Origin: CBDBUR01 sp965212075
GTDB taxonomy: Bacteria > Pseudomonadota > Alphaproteobacteria > JAPOUT01 > G958296285
Assembly: GCA_965212075.1 (NCBI GenBank)
Contig: OZ243043.1
Location: 558,001-622,000, forward strand
Direction: 5' to 3'
Length of the DNA stretch: 64,000 nucleotides
Shown here: piece by piece, positions 17,390-24,710 of the stretch
How the letters are laid out: each line of letters opens with the position of its first letter
How positions within the stretch are numbered: the first letter of the stretch is position 1
Translations under genes and position numbers: made by a program
The notes under the pieces: model-generated
The model's input: the letters and a program-made list of their open reading frames with translations, nothing else
Database searches by the model: none
What the model was told of the DNA's origin: nothing

Positions 17390-18180
17390 GTTCGCACCAT
17401 CCGACAGCGATCATTTCCCCTGACGCGCAGATTGGGGATGATGTTGAGATCGGCCCTTATTGCGTGATTGGCGGCGGCGTCAGGCTCGGGGCGCATAGTC
17501 GGCTGATCTCTCATGTGGTGATTGACGGAGATACGCAGATCGGAGAGCATAGCGAGATTTATCCGTTTGCGTCGATCGGCCATGCGCCGCAGGATTTGAA
17601 ATATGAAGGAGAGGCCAGCCGCGTGGTGATCGGCTCTCATGCGCGGATCAGGGAGAATGTGACGATCCATCGCGGCACGAAGGGCGGCATTATGGAAACC
17701 CGCCTCGGTAAAGATTGCCTGATCATGGCGAGCACGCATGTTGCGCATGATTGCGTATTAGGGGATCACATCCGCATCTCCAATGCGGTGCAGCTGGGCG
17801 GCCATAGTCAATTGGGCGATCATGCGGTGGTCGGCGGCGGCGCTTTATGCCCGCAATTTCTTCGGATTGGGGCTCATGCGTTTGTGGGCGGCGGCAGCGG
17901 GCTTATGGGTCATGTGCCGCCCTTTGCGACGGTGTTTGGCAGGCCGGCGGCTTTTACCAGCGTCAATGTGGTCGGCCTCAAGCGCCGTGATTTTTCTCAT
18001 CAGGATATTCACGCGATCCGCAAAGCTTATAAAATTTTTTATCAAAGCGACGGCACGGTCAGCAAAAGACTCGACGAGCTCGTCAAGCAGGTTTCGGGGG
18101 ATCATATTTCCGAGATTGTGGAGTTCATCAAATCCTGCGAGGGGACGTCTTACAGCATCATCCCCGCGCGGCAGGCATAA
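17386..18180 (+). CDS. lpxA: UDP-N-acetylglucosamine acyltransferase LpxA
   Basis: LpxA catalyses the first step of lipid A synthesis, O-acylation of UDP-GlcNAc from hydroxyacyl-ACP. The 264-aa product shows hexapeptide beta-helix repeats from residue 1 (HPTAIISPDAQIGDDVEIGPY). It carries FASIGHAPQDLKYEGEASRVVIG, IHRGTKGG and the catalytic-region MASTHVAHDCVLGDH, where the His is in the HVAHD motif near residue 123. The C-terminal helical domain contains NVVGLKRRDFS. It begins with an ATGA overlap with fabZ. Confidence 0.97.
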   Translation: MSSHHPTAIISPDAQIGDDVEIGPYCVIGGGVRLGAHSRLISHVVIDGDTQIGEHSEIYPFASIGHAPQDLKYEGEASRVVIGSHARIRENVTIHRGTKGGIMETRLGKDCLIMASTHVAHDCVLGDHIRISNAVQLGGHSQLGDHAVVGGGALCPQFLRIGAHAFVGGGSGLMGHVPPFATVFGRPAAFTSVNVVGLKRRDFSHQDIHAIRKAYKIFYQSDGTVSKRLDELVKQVSGDHISEIVEFIKSCEGTSYSIIPARQA

Positions 18181-18207
18181 AAATGCCAGCGATTGGGGAA
18201 TAAAAAG

Positions 18208-19062
18208 ATGATTGGTATTTTAGCAGGCAGCGGCAAGCTCGCTTATGAGGTGGCAGCAGCAGCACAGGCCAAAAGCGGCGTTTTTGTGGTTGCCGTCTCC
18301 GATGATGTGGATAAGAGAATAAAACAATTTCCTCATGCGCAATTTTCACTTTTGCAAGTGAACGGCCTGATCAAAAAACTCAAAGAGGAAAAGTGCAAGA
18401 AACTGGTTCTGATCGGCTCGGTGGCGCGTCCGGCGGCGAGCGCGCCTCATCTGGATCAGGATTTGATCGCCGACATTCCGGCGAAATTGATCGCCTACGG
18501 CAATGAAGAAGCCGTTCGCCAAAAACATCATAGCGACGACGCGCTGCTCGCATCTCTGATCCGCTATCTGGAGAAAGACGAAGGCTTTGAGATCGTGGCT
18601 GCCGAGAAAATCTGCCCTTCTTTGGCAGCACAGAAGGGCTTTGTGGCCAAGCGCGCGCTAACAAAAATTGAAGAGGAAGACATCAAGATCGCCGCGCGCA
18701 TGGCGCGCCTGTTTGGCAAGCAGGGCGTCGGCCAGAGTGTTGTGGTCTGCCGCGGCTTAATTCTTGCGGTGGAAGCGGTGGAAGGCACTGATGCGATGCT
18801 GCGCCGGATCAGCGACGTGCCTGAAGCGCTGCGCGGCACGAAGGCTCACCGCGCCGGTGTTTTGATGAAGCTGCCGCGCCAGCATCAGGACAAGCGCGTT
18901 GATCTGCCGACGATCGGGCCGGAGACGGTGGCGCATGTTGAGGCGGCGGGTCTGGCGGGGATTGTCGTCGAGCAGGGCAGCGCGCTGATCTATGACCGCG
19001 AGCAGATTGCCAAAGATGCTGAAGCGGCAGGCATTTTCGTGCAGGTGATCGGGCGGCGATGA
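18208..19062 (+). CDS. lpxI: UDP-2,3-diacylglucosamine pyrophosphatase LpxI
   Basis: LpxI hydrolyses UDP-2,3-diacylglucosamine to lipid X. It replaces the unrelated LpxH of gammaproteobacteria and is the form usual in alphaproteobacteria. The 284-aa product begins MIGILAGSGKLAYEVA and has the LVLIGSVARP segment, HHSDDALLASLIRYLE, VVCRGLILAVEAVEGTDAML and VDLPTIGPETV. ATG 18208 is chosen over TTG 18193: the family begins right at IGILAG, and the GGGGAATAAAAAG preceding it can act as ribosome binding site. The stop overlaps lpxB by four bases. Confidence 0.95.
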   Translation: MIGILAGSGKLAYEVAAAAQAKSGVFVVAVSDDVDKRIKQFPHAQFSLLQVNGLIKKLKEEKCKKLVLIGSVARPAASAPHLDQDLIADIPAKLIAYGNEEAVRQKHHSDDALLASLIRYLEKDEGFEIVAAEKICPSLAAQKGFVAKRALTKIEEEDIKIAARMARLFGKQGVGQSVVVCRGLILAVEAVEGTDAMLRRISDVPEALRGTKAHRAGVLMKLPRQHQDKRVDLPTIGPETVAHVEAAGLAGIVVEQGSALIYDREQIAKDAEAAGIFVQVIGRR

Positions 19063-20222
19063 CAAAACAGATCGCTTTGATTGCTGGGGAGGCTTCCGGC
19101 GATCTTCTTGGCGCAGCTTTGATGAACGCGCTTATGAGCGCGCTCAACGCAGAGATGGATAAAGCGCCTGTGTTTTTTGGCATTGGCGGCATCCATATGG
19201 AGCAGGCGGGCCTTGAGCCGATTATGCCGCTAGAGCAAATATCTTTTGCGGGGATTATAGAAGTTGTGGCGCGCGTGCCGAGCCTGCTCTGGCGCATCCG
19301 CAAGACGGCCAATGCGATCGTGGAGCGCCGCCCGGCGGCGCTCATAATCATTGACAGCTATGATTTCACGCATCGGGTTGCGCGCAGTGTCAAGCGCCGT
19401 GCGCCGGAGATTCCGATCATCAATTATGTGCCGCCGAAAGTCTGGGCGTGGCGGCCTCGCCGCGCGAAGGCGATGAAAAAATATATTGAGCGCTGCTTGG
19501 TGATGTTTCCGTTTGAGGTTGAGGCTTTTGCGGCCCTAGAAGGGCCTCCGGCGATTTATGTCGGCCATCCGGCATTGGAGCGCGTCGCCAGCGAGAGCCA
19601 GAGCGCGGCCTTTCGCCGCAAATATGGCGAAGAGGGCAAAAAAATGGTGATTTTGGCGCCCGGCTCGCGTCCGGTGGAGATTAAGCATTTGGCCGGAGTT
19701 TTTGGCCGCACCGCCGATCTATTGACGGATCTATTGGCTGGGCAATTTGACATCCAGTGGGTGATGCCGGTCGCGCCGCCGGTGCGCGATCTGCTTCGTG
19801 AAAAGATCAAAGACTGGCCGGTCAGGCCTTTATTAATTGACAGCGAAGAAGAAAAGCGCGCCGCGTTCAAAGCAGCCGATGCGGCACTTGCGGCATCGGG
19901 CACGGTGACGATGGAGCTTGGCCTCTCCGGCACACCCTTTGTCTGCGCTTACCAGCTCACCCGCTTTGAGGAATGGCTGGGCAGACTGATTGCCAATCTG
20001 GATATGGTCTCGCCGGTTAATTTGGTTTTGGGGCGCAAAGTGTTTCCTGAGTTTTTGGGGAGTGCTGTGCAGCCTGAGTCTTTGGCGGACGCAGTCGGCG
20101 ATTTGCTTTCGGGCAAAGCGGACAGATCTTCAGATCTGGCGGAATTGCAGCAAAAAGTAAAGACAGCTCAGCCCCCAAGCCTGATGGCGGCGCAATCGGT
20201 TTTAGAGATTATCTCTCGCTGA
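19059..20222 (+). CDS. lpxB: Lipid A disaccharide synthase LpxB
   Basis: This GT19 glycosyltransferase joins lipid X and UDP-2,3-diacylglucosamine to the tetra-acylated disaccharide at the inner membrane face. The 387-aa product opens IALIAGEASGDLLGAAL. It has FFGIGG, VPPKVWAWRPRRAKAMKK near residue 127, VGHPALE and VILAPGSRPVEIKHL near 205. The nucleotide-sugar region near 270-290 reads AALAASGTVTMELGLSGTPFV. It is last in the forward envelope cluster. Its final 14 bp overlap the 3' end of the oppositely oriented gltA. Confidence 0.97.
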   Translation: MTKQIALIAGEASGDLLGAALMNALMSALNAEMDKAPVFFGIGGIHMEQAGLEPIMPLEQISFAGIIEVVARVPSLLWRIRKTANAIVERRPAALIIIDSYDFTHRVARSVKRRAPEIPIINYVPPKVWAWRPRRAKAMKKYIERCLVMFPFEVEAFAALEGPPAIYVGHPALERVASESQSAAFRRKYGEEGKKMVILAPGSRPVEIKHLAGVFGRTADLLTDLLAGQFDIQWVMPVAPPVRDLLREKIKDWPVRPLLIDSEEEKRAAFKAADAALAASGTVTMELGLSGTPFVCAYQLTRFEEWLGRLIANLDMVSPVNLVLGRKVFPEFLGSAVQPESLADAVGDLLSGKADRSSDLAELQQKVKTAQPPSLMAAQSVLEIISR

Positions 20223-21525
20223 TCGGCATATATTCGCGCTGGCTTGAGCCGACATAAAGCTGGCGCGGCCTGCCGATGCGCTGTTTAGGGTCTTCAATCA
20301 TTTCGTTCCACTGCGCGACCCAGCCAACGGTGCGCGCGACCGCAAACAGCACGGTGAACATTGATGTCGGAAAGCCCAGCGCTTTGAGCGTAATGCCGGA
20401 ATAAAAATCCACATTGGGATAGAGCTTTTTCTCAATGAAGTAATCGTCATTGAGCGCGATTTTTTCAAGCTCCATAGCGATTTTGAACAAAGGATCATTG
20501 GCGGCGTTAATTTCGGCAAGCACTTCGTGGCAAGTTTCGCGCATAATTTTGGCGCGCGGATCGTAATTTTTATAGACGCGGTGGCCGAATCCCATCAGGC
20601 GGAAGGGGTCGCTTTTATCTTTGGCGCGGCTGATGAATTCGGGGATATTTTTGACATCGCCGATTTGGGTGAGCATATCGAGCGCGGCTTCGTTGGCGCC
20701 GCCATGCGCCGGCCCCCAGAGCGAGGCGATGCCCGCGGCGATACAGGCGAAGGGGTTGGCACCGGTTGATCCGGCAAGGCGCACAGTGGATGTAGACGCA
20801 TTTTGCTCATGGTCGGCATGGAGGATAAAAATTTTATCCATCGCTTTGGCGAAGACCGGATTGAACTTAAACGGCTCGCAGGGAACGGAGAAGCACATAT
20901 AGAGGAAATTGGAGGCGATATCCAGATCATTGCGCGGATAGATGAAAGGCTGGCCGACGGAATATTTATAGGTCATTGCGGCGATGGTCGGCATTTTGGC
21001 GATCATGCGGCGGCTGGCGATCATGCGCTGGTAGGGGTCGGAGATGTCAAGGCTGTCATGGTAAAACGCCGAGAGCGCCCCAGCGACGCCCAGCATCACG
21101 GCCATCGGATGAGCATCGCGGCGGAAGCCGTTGAAGAATTTTTGCAATTGTTCGTGCACCATCGTGTGGTAGCGGATGGCGGTATCGAATTTCTCAAGCT
21201 CGGCGCGCGAGGGCAGTTCGCCATAGAGCAGCAGATAGCAGGTTTCAATGAAGCTGCCTTCACCAGCGAGATGTTCAATCGGGTAGCCGCGATGAAGCAG
21301 AATGCCCTGATCGCCGTCAATGAAAGTGATTTTTGACTCGCAGCTGGCCGTCGAGGTGAAGCCCGGATCATAGGTGAAGTGGCCGGTGCGGCCATATAAA
21401 GTCGAGATATCCACGACGTCCGGGCCGACCGTGCCGCCATAGACGTCAAATTCCTGACTCGCCCCATTGACCTGCAAAGCGGCGGCCTTTTCCGACGAGG
21501 TTTTACGTATCTCTTTATCTGTCAT
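20209..21525 (-). CDS. gltA: Citrate synthase (type II, TCA cycle)
   Basis: The enzyme condenses oxaloacetate and acetyl-CoA to citrate. The 438-aa product matches the hexameric type-II enzyme of proteobacteria. The catalytic His is in ILHADHEQNASTSTVRLAG (about 265-283), the second His in GFGHRVYKNYDPRAK near 316, and Asp in VDFYSG near 372. An N-terminal beta region (FTYDPGFTSTASCESKITFI) is typical of the type. It begins with an ATGA overlap with gltX, so the two are co-transcribed. The 3' end overlaps lpxB by 14 bp. Confidence 0.97.
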   Translation of the reverse strand: MTDKEIRKTSSEKAAALQVNGASQEFDVYGGTVGPDVVDISTLYGRTGHFTYDPGFTSTASCESKITFIDGDQGILLHRGYPIEHLAGEGSFIETCYLLLYGELPSRAELEKFDTAIRYHTMVHEQLQKFFNGFRRDAHPMAVMLGVAGALSAFYHDSLDISDPYQRMIASRRMIAKMPTIAAMTYKYSVGQPFIYPRNDLDIASNFLYMCFSVPCEPFKFNPVFAKAMDKIFILHADHEQNASTSTVRLAGSTGANPFACIAAGIASLWGPAHGGANEAALDMLTQIGDVKNIPEFISRAKDKSDPFRLMGFGHRVYKNYDPRAKIMRETCHEVLAEINAANDPLFKIAMELEKIALNDDYFIEKKLYPNVDFYSGITLKALGFPTSMFTVLFAVARTVGWVAQWNEMIEDPKQRIGRPRQLYVGSSQREYMPISER

Positions 21526-22934
21526 TTTATTACCCTGCCTATTTTATCAAATGTTTCACCGCTCCCTAAAGCTTCTAGGACATCGAAAATGCCCGGAGAT
21601 TTTGTCTGGCCTGTCAGCGCGACACGCAATGGTTGCGCGATATCTTTCAAAGAGCAATTCTGCTCTTCTGCAAAAGCTCTGATCGCCTGCTCAAGCGCCG
21701 ATTTTTTCCAATCAACTCCCCCTAGGCGGGGGATCAAGCGTTTTAATATCATCAAACTTTGAGGCTGAAGCAGTTTTTGCGCCTCCGGAGCGAGATCAAA
21801 GTCTGTTTTGATGAACAAGAATTTAGCATTTTGAGCTAGTTCGGTCAATGTCTGGGCGCGTTCAGCGATTTGTGATAAGATTGGGATAAATCTCTGGTAG
21901 TTATCATTATTTTTGACTTCAAGCCCTTCATTTTGCAGCCATTTGAGGGTCAAAGGCAGGAGTTCAGCGGGATCAATCCGGCGCAGATAATGAGCGTTGA
22001 GGCTGTCAAGCCGCTGGGGGTCAAACCGCGCCGGAGAGCGCCCGATCCCCTCCAGCGAGAACCACGCGATCGCCTGCTGGTCGGAGAAGATTTCATCATC
22101 GCCATGCGCCCAGCCAAGGCGGGTGAGATAATTCCTCATCGCTTCGGGCAAATAGCCGCGCTGCTGGTAAGTGGCGATGTCATCAGCGCCGTGCCGTTTA
22201 GATAATTTCGTGCCGTCTTGGCCGTGAATCAAAGGAATATGCGCAAAAGCGGGCTTTTGCCATCCGAGCGCCTCATAGATCATCGCCTGCCGCGCGGCGT
22301 TGGTCAGATGGTCCACGCCGCGCATAATATGGGTGATTTCCATATCGTGATCGTCCACAACGACGCAGAGCATATAGGTCGGCGAGCCATCACTGCGCAA
22401 TAGGATAAAATCATCCATTTCTTTGTAAGGAAAGCTCACTTCGCCCTGTACCGCATCTTTAATCAAAATGTGCTCCGATTCACCCTCATGAGGCAGAGGC
22501 GCTTTGATTCTGACCGTGAAGGGGCGGTCATCTTTGGGCGCGCCGGATAGGTCGCGGCATTTGCGGTCATAGCGGAGCGGACGGCCTTCACGGCGCGCCT
22601 GCTCGCGGTGAGCGGCTAGCTCTTCCGGCGTGCAAAAACAGCGATAGGCATGGCCTTCTTTGAGCAGTTTTTCGACGACTTCAAGATGGCGCGCGGCGCG
22701 CTGTGATTGATAAAAGATCTCGCCATGCCAATTCAGCCCGAGCCATTTCAGGCCATTGCAGATTGAATCCAGATATTCGTCAGATGAACGCGCTTTATCG
22801 GTATCTTCTATCCGCAACAGGAAGCGCCCCTGATGATGATGCGCGAAGAGAAAATTAAACAAAGCGGTGCGCGCGCCGCCGAGATGCAGCGCGCCGGTCG
22901 GTGACGGCGCAAAGCGCGTAATGATATCCGGCAT
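21522..22934 (-). CDS. gltX: Glutamyl-tRNA synthetase
   Basis: This class I synthetase charges tRNA-Glu, and often tRNA-Gln in alphaproteobacteria, which use the amidotransferase route. The 470-aa product has the HIGH-type motif FAPSPTGALHLGGARTALFN (residues 7-26) and the KMSKS equivalent KLSKRHGADD near residue 244. The anticodon-binding helical domain fills the last 150 residues. AGAGGAGAA precedes ATG 22934. It has its own promoter (22940-22987) and overlaps gltA by 4 bp. Alphaproteobacteria often carry two gltX paralogues; I cannot tell which specificity this copy has. Confidence 0.95.
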   Translation of the reverse strand: MPDIITRFAPSPTGALHLGGARTALFNFLFAHHHQGRFLLRIEDTDKARSSDEYLDSICNGLKWLGLNWHGEIFYQSQRAARHLEVVEKLLKEGHAYRCFCTPEELAAHREQARREGRPLRYDRKCRDLSGAPKDDRPFTVRIKAPLPHEGESEHILIKDAVQGEVSFPYKEMDDFILLRSDGSPTYMLCVVVDDHDMEITHIMRGVDHLTNAARQAMIYEALGWQKPAFAHIPLIHGQDGTKLSKRHGADDIATYQQRGYLPEAMRNYLTRLGWAHGDDEIFSDQQAIAWFSLEGIGRSPARFDPQRLDSLNAHYLRRIDPAELLPLTLKWLQNEGLEVKNNDNYQRFIPILSQIAERAQTLTELAQNAKFLFIKTDFDLAPEAQKLLQPQSLMILKRLIPRLGGVDWKKSALEQAIRAFAEEQNCSLKDIAQPLRVALTGQTKSPGIFDVLEALGSGETFDKIGRVIK

Positions 22935-22939
22935 GGAGT

Positions 22940-22987
22940 TCTCCTCTATTTGAGGAGATTATACTCAATAAATCGCTTTAAGGTCTA
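22940..22987 (-). promoter_or_regulatory. gltX-gltA promoter with a dyad at the transcription start
   Basis: Read on the minus strand, TAGACC (22982-22987) and a perfect TATAAT (22958-22963) are 18 bp apart. A perfect 7-bp inverted repeat TCTCCTC-TATTT-GAGGAGA (22940-22958) overlaps the -10 edge, the predicted start near 22951 and the gltX Shine-Dalgarno. The RNA would begin inside the dyad, so the dyad cannot fold in full in the transcript. If functional it is more likely an operator. Confidence 0.5.
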
Positions 22988-23005
22988 ATTGAGGCCTAAA
23001 AACGG

Positions 23006-24649
23006 CTAAAAATTCCAAGCCAAAAGGGCTTTGACATGGTTCTCGCTTTTTGGCGACAAATGGAGGCGGCCAAAATCACCAAGATCAATATCTGCGGTGA
23101 TGCCGAATCTATGAATGATGGCCAAGCGTGCTTGGAAGCCGTCTTGCCGATAGCTGAATTCAGCGCCGACTTGATGGGTATGGCCTTGTGCTTTTCTGAC
23201 AACGGATGAGATTGCAGGGCGCGACATTTTCCCCCATGCCGAAAGGCCATAAAGAGAGATATTGATATTTTCGTTAATCTGGAAGCGATGGCCTAGCTGT
23301 GCCATGACAATCATTGTCTCTCCGATTCTGAAATCTTGAGTGCCTTGTATGCCAAGAAAGTCATTTTTCTCTGCTTGAATGCCAAGAGCAATATTCCGCC
23401 AAGCAAAACCGATAATATTTTTTTTCGTTATAAAGGCGCCGGATGTCTGGGCGGGCAGGAAGGATAATTTCATCATGCCGCCATTGCGTGAGAAAGAATA
23501 AGAACGGCTAAATTGATCGGCGAGAGTCAGAGAGTTTCCTGTGCCAGTGAGCCGGAGAGAACCCCTTAAAGACACGCCGGTAATCGGATTGTTGAGCGCA
23601 CCGTTTTGTGCATATAGACATTCCACCGAGAACACGCCTTGTCCCCATATATCATTGGCCTGTTCGGCGTTGAGGATCATGCCCCATGGGGCAAGGGTGC
23701 CATCATCATTAATCGGGCGCGCGCAATACTGCGCCAGTTGCACGGTTTGCTGTCCGGTCATGTCCGGCCATAATAATTTTGCATTGGCAAGCAGAGAGGC
23801 AACCATTGGTGTTGCAAATGAAGTGCCGTTATAAGACCCGTTATTGGGATCGCCCGGAATGGGCGTCGTGTAAGAGGACATAACGCAATAGACCCTGCCC
23901 CAGCCGCAGGAATTCGATTCTTGAGTGATTGCATAGACATTTTGTCTGAGCATGTCTAAATCCAGCCCTGCGACGAACAGCACAAGGCCGGTGGCTATCG
24001 CTTGTTCTCCCTGCTCCTGTCCGTGGCTGAGTCCGTTTTCAGGGCTTTGATTCCCTGCCGCAATGACCAACACAACATTTTTCCTCACAATAAGATCGGG
24101 AGGCACGTCTAAACTGCCGCCTCTATTGCTGTCTAAAAACAGCGGCCCAAATGAGACATTGACGATGAGGTCGCTATCATCATCAAAATCCTCTTCAAGG
24201 ATCGTTCTCACAGGCTGGTCTCCTCTAAGATTAACAGTGAAAGGGGTTGGCGGATCAATGAACGCCATGCGCTGCGCGACATTATGCACGAGTGTTGCGT
24301 GACCAGCAGGGTTCATGTCAATAAATCTGAGCGGGCTGGCCGCTGTGCTCGGAATGCGCGTTCGCTCTTGATAAAATCGCGTTGCCCCAGGAACAAGCGA
24401 GCGAATGCAATCGCCATCGCTGCCGCCGTCATCAACATAAGATTGTTCACAAATGTTTTGTGGTAGGCTTTCCTCTTCAGGAAGCATACCGACCTCTTCA
24501 GGAAGCATACCGGCCTCTTCAGGAAGCATGCCGGAATCCTGCTGTGTGCGGCTACCACCACCGCCACCACAAGCGGCCAGCAAAACTCCTATCATCAAGG
24601 CGAAACAAAAAAACCGAGGTTTAATTGCTATTCTTTCAAAATCATACAT
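23006..24649 (-). CDS. Lipidated subtilase (S8) autotransporter-like protein
   Basis: This is a 547-aa predicted surface protease. The N-terminus is a lipoprotein signal with lipobox LLAAC (Cys27). A Gly run and three heptads GMLPEEx (40-60) follow. The S8 domain shows a His motif GHATLVHNVA (His117), VNVSFG, the oxyanion Asn in VLVIAAGN and the nucleophile Ser in NGTSFATP. The catalytic Asp is not in a canonical DTG; the best candidate is VDDGG (73-74). The last ~180 residues alternate polar/hydrophobic and end LLAWNF, like a small outer-membrane barrel. The layout recalls NalP/SphB1, lipidated subtilisin autotransporters, but the barrel is short. It lies upstream of gltX on the same strand. 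Confidence 0.75.
   Translation of the reverse strand: MYDFERIAIKPRFFCFALMIGVLLAACGGGGGSRTQQDSGMLPEEAGMLPEEVGMLPEEESLPQNICEQSYVDDGGSDGDCIRSLVPGATRFYQERTRIPSTAASPLRFIDMNPAGHATLVHNVAQRMAFIDPPTPFTVNLRGDQPVRTILEEDFDDDSDLIVNVSFGPLFLDSNRGGSLDVPPDLIVRKNVVLVIAAGNQSPENGLSHGQEQGEQAIATGLVLFVAGLDLDMLRQNVYAITQESNSCGWGRVYCVMSSYTTPIPGDPNNGSYNGTSFATPMVASLLANAKLLWPDMTGQQTVQLAQYCARPINDDGTLAPWGMILNAEQANDIWGQGVFSVECLYAQNGALNNPITGVSLRGSLRLTGTGNSLTLADQFSRSYSFSRNGGMMKLSFLPAQTSGAFITKKNIIGFAWRNIALGIQAEKNDFLGIQGTQDFRIGETMIVMAQLGHRFQINENINISLYGLSAWGKMSRPAISSVVRKAQGHTHQVGAEFSYRQDGFQARLAIIHRFGITADIDLGDFGRLHLSPKSENHVKALLAWNF
24470..24532 (-). repeat. Three-copy 21-bp repeat encoding GMLPEEx heptads
   Basis: Three in-frame 21-bp units encode GMLPEEA, GMLPEEV and GMLPEEE (residues 40-60 of the autotransporter). 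They sit just after the lipidated Cys and Gly run. The section would act as a spacer between membrane anchor and protease domain. Near-identical DNA units suggest recent slippage expansion. Confidence 0.92.
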
Positions 24650-24710
24650 GATTACGATTTACCTGATATCAATGATAGCATAATTTCCATAATTTCCATA
24701 GTTTTTATCG

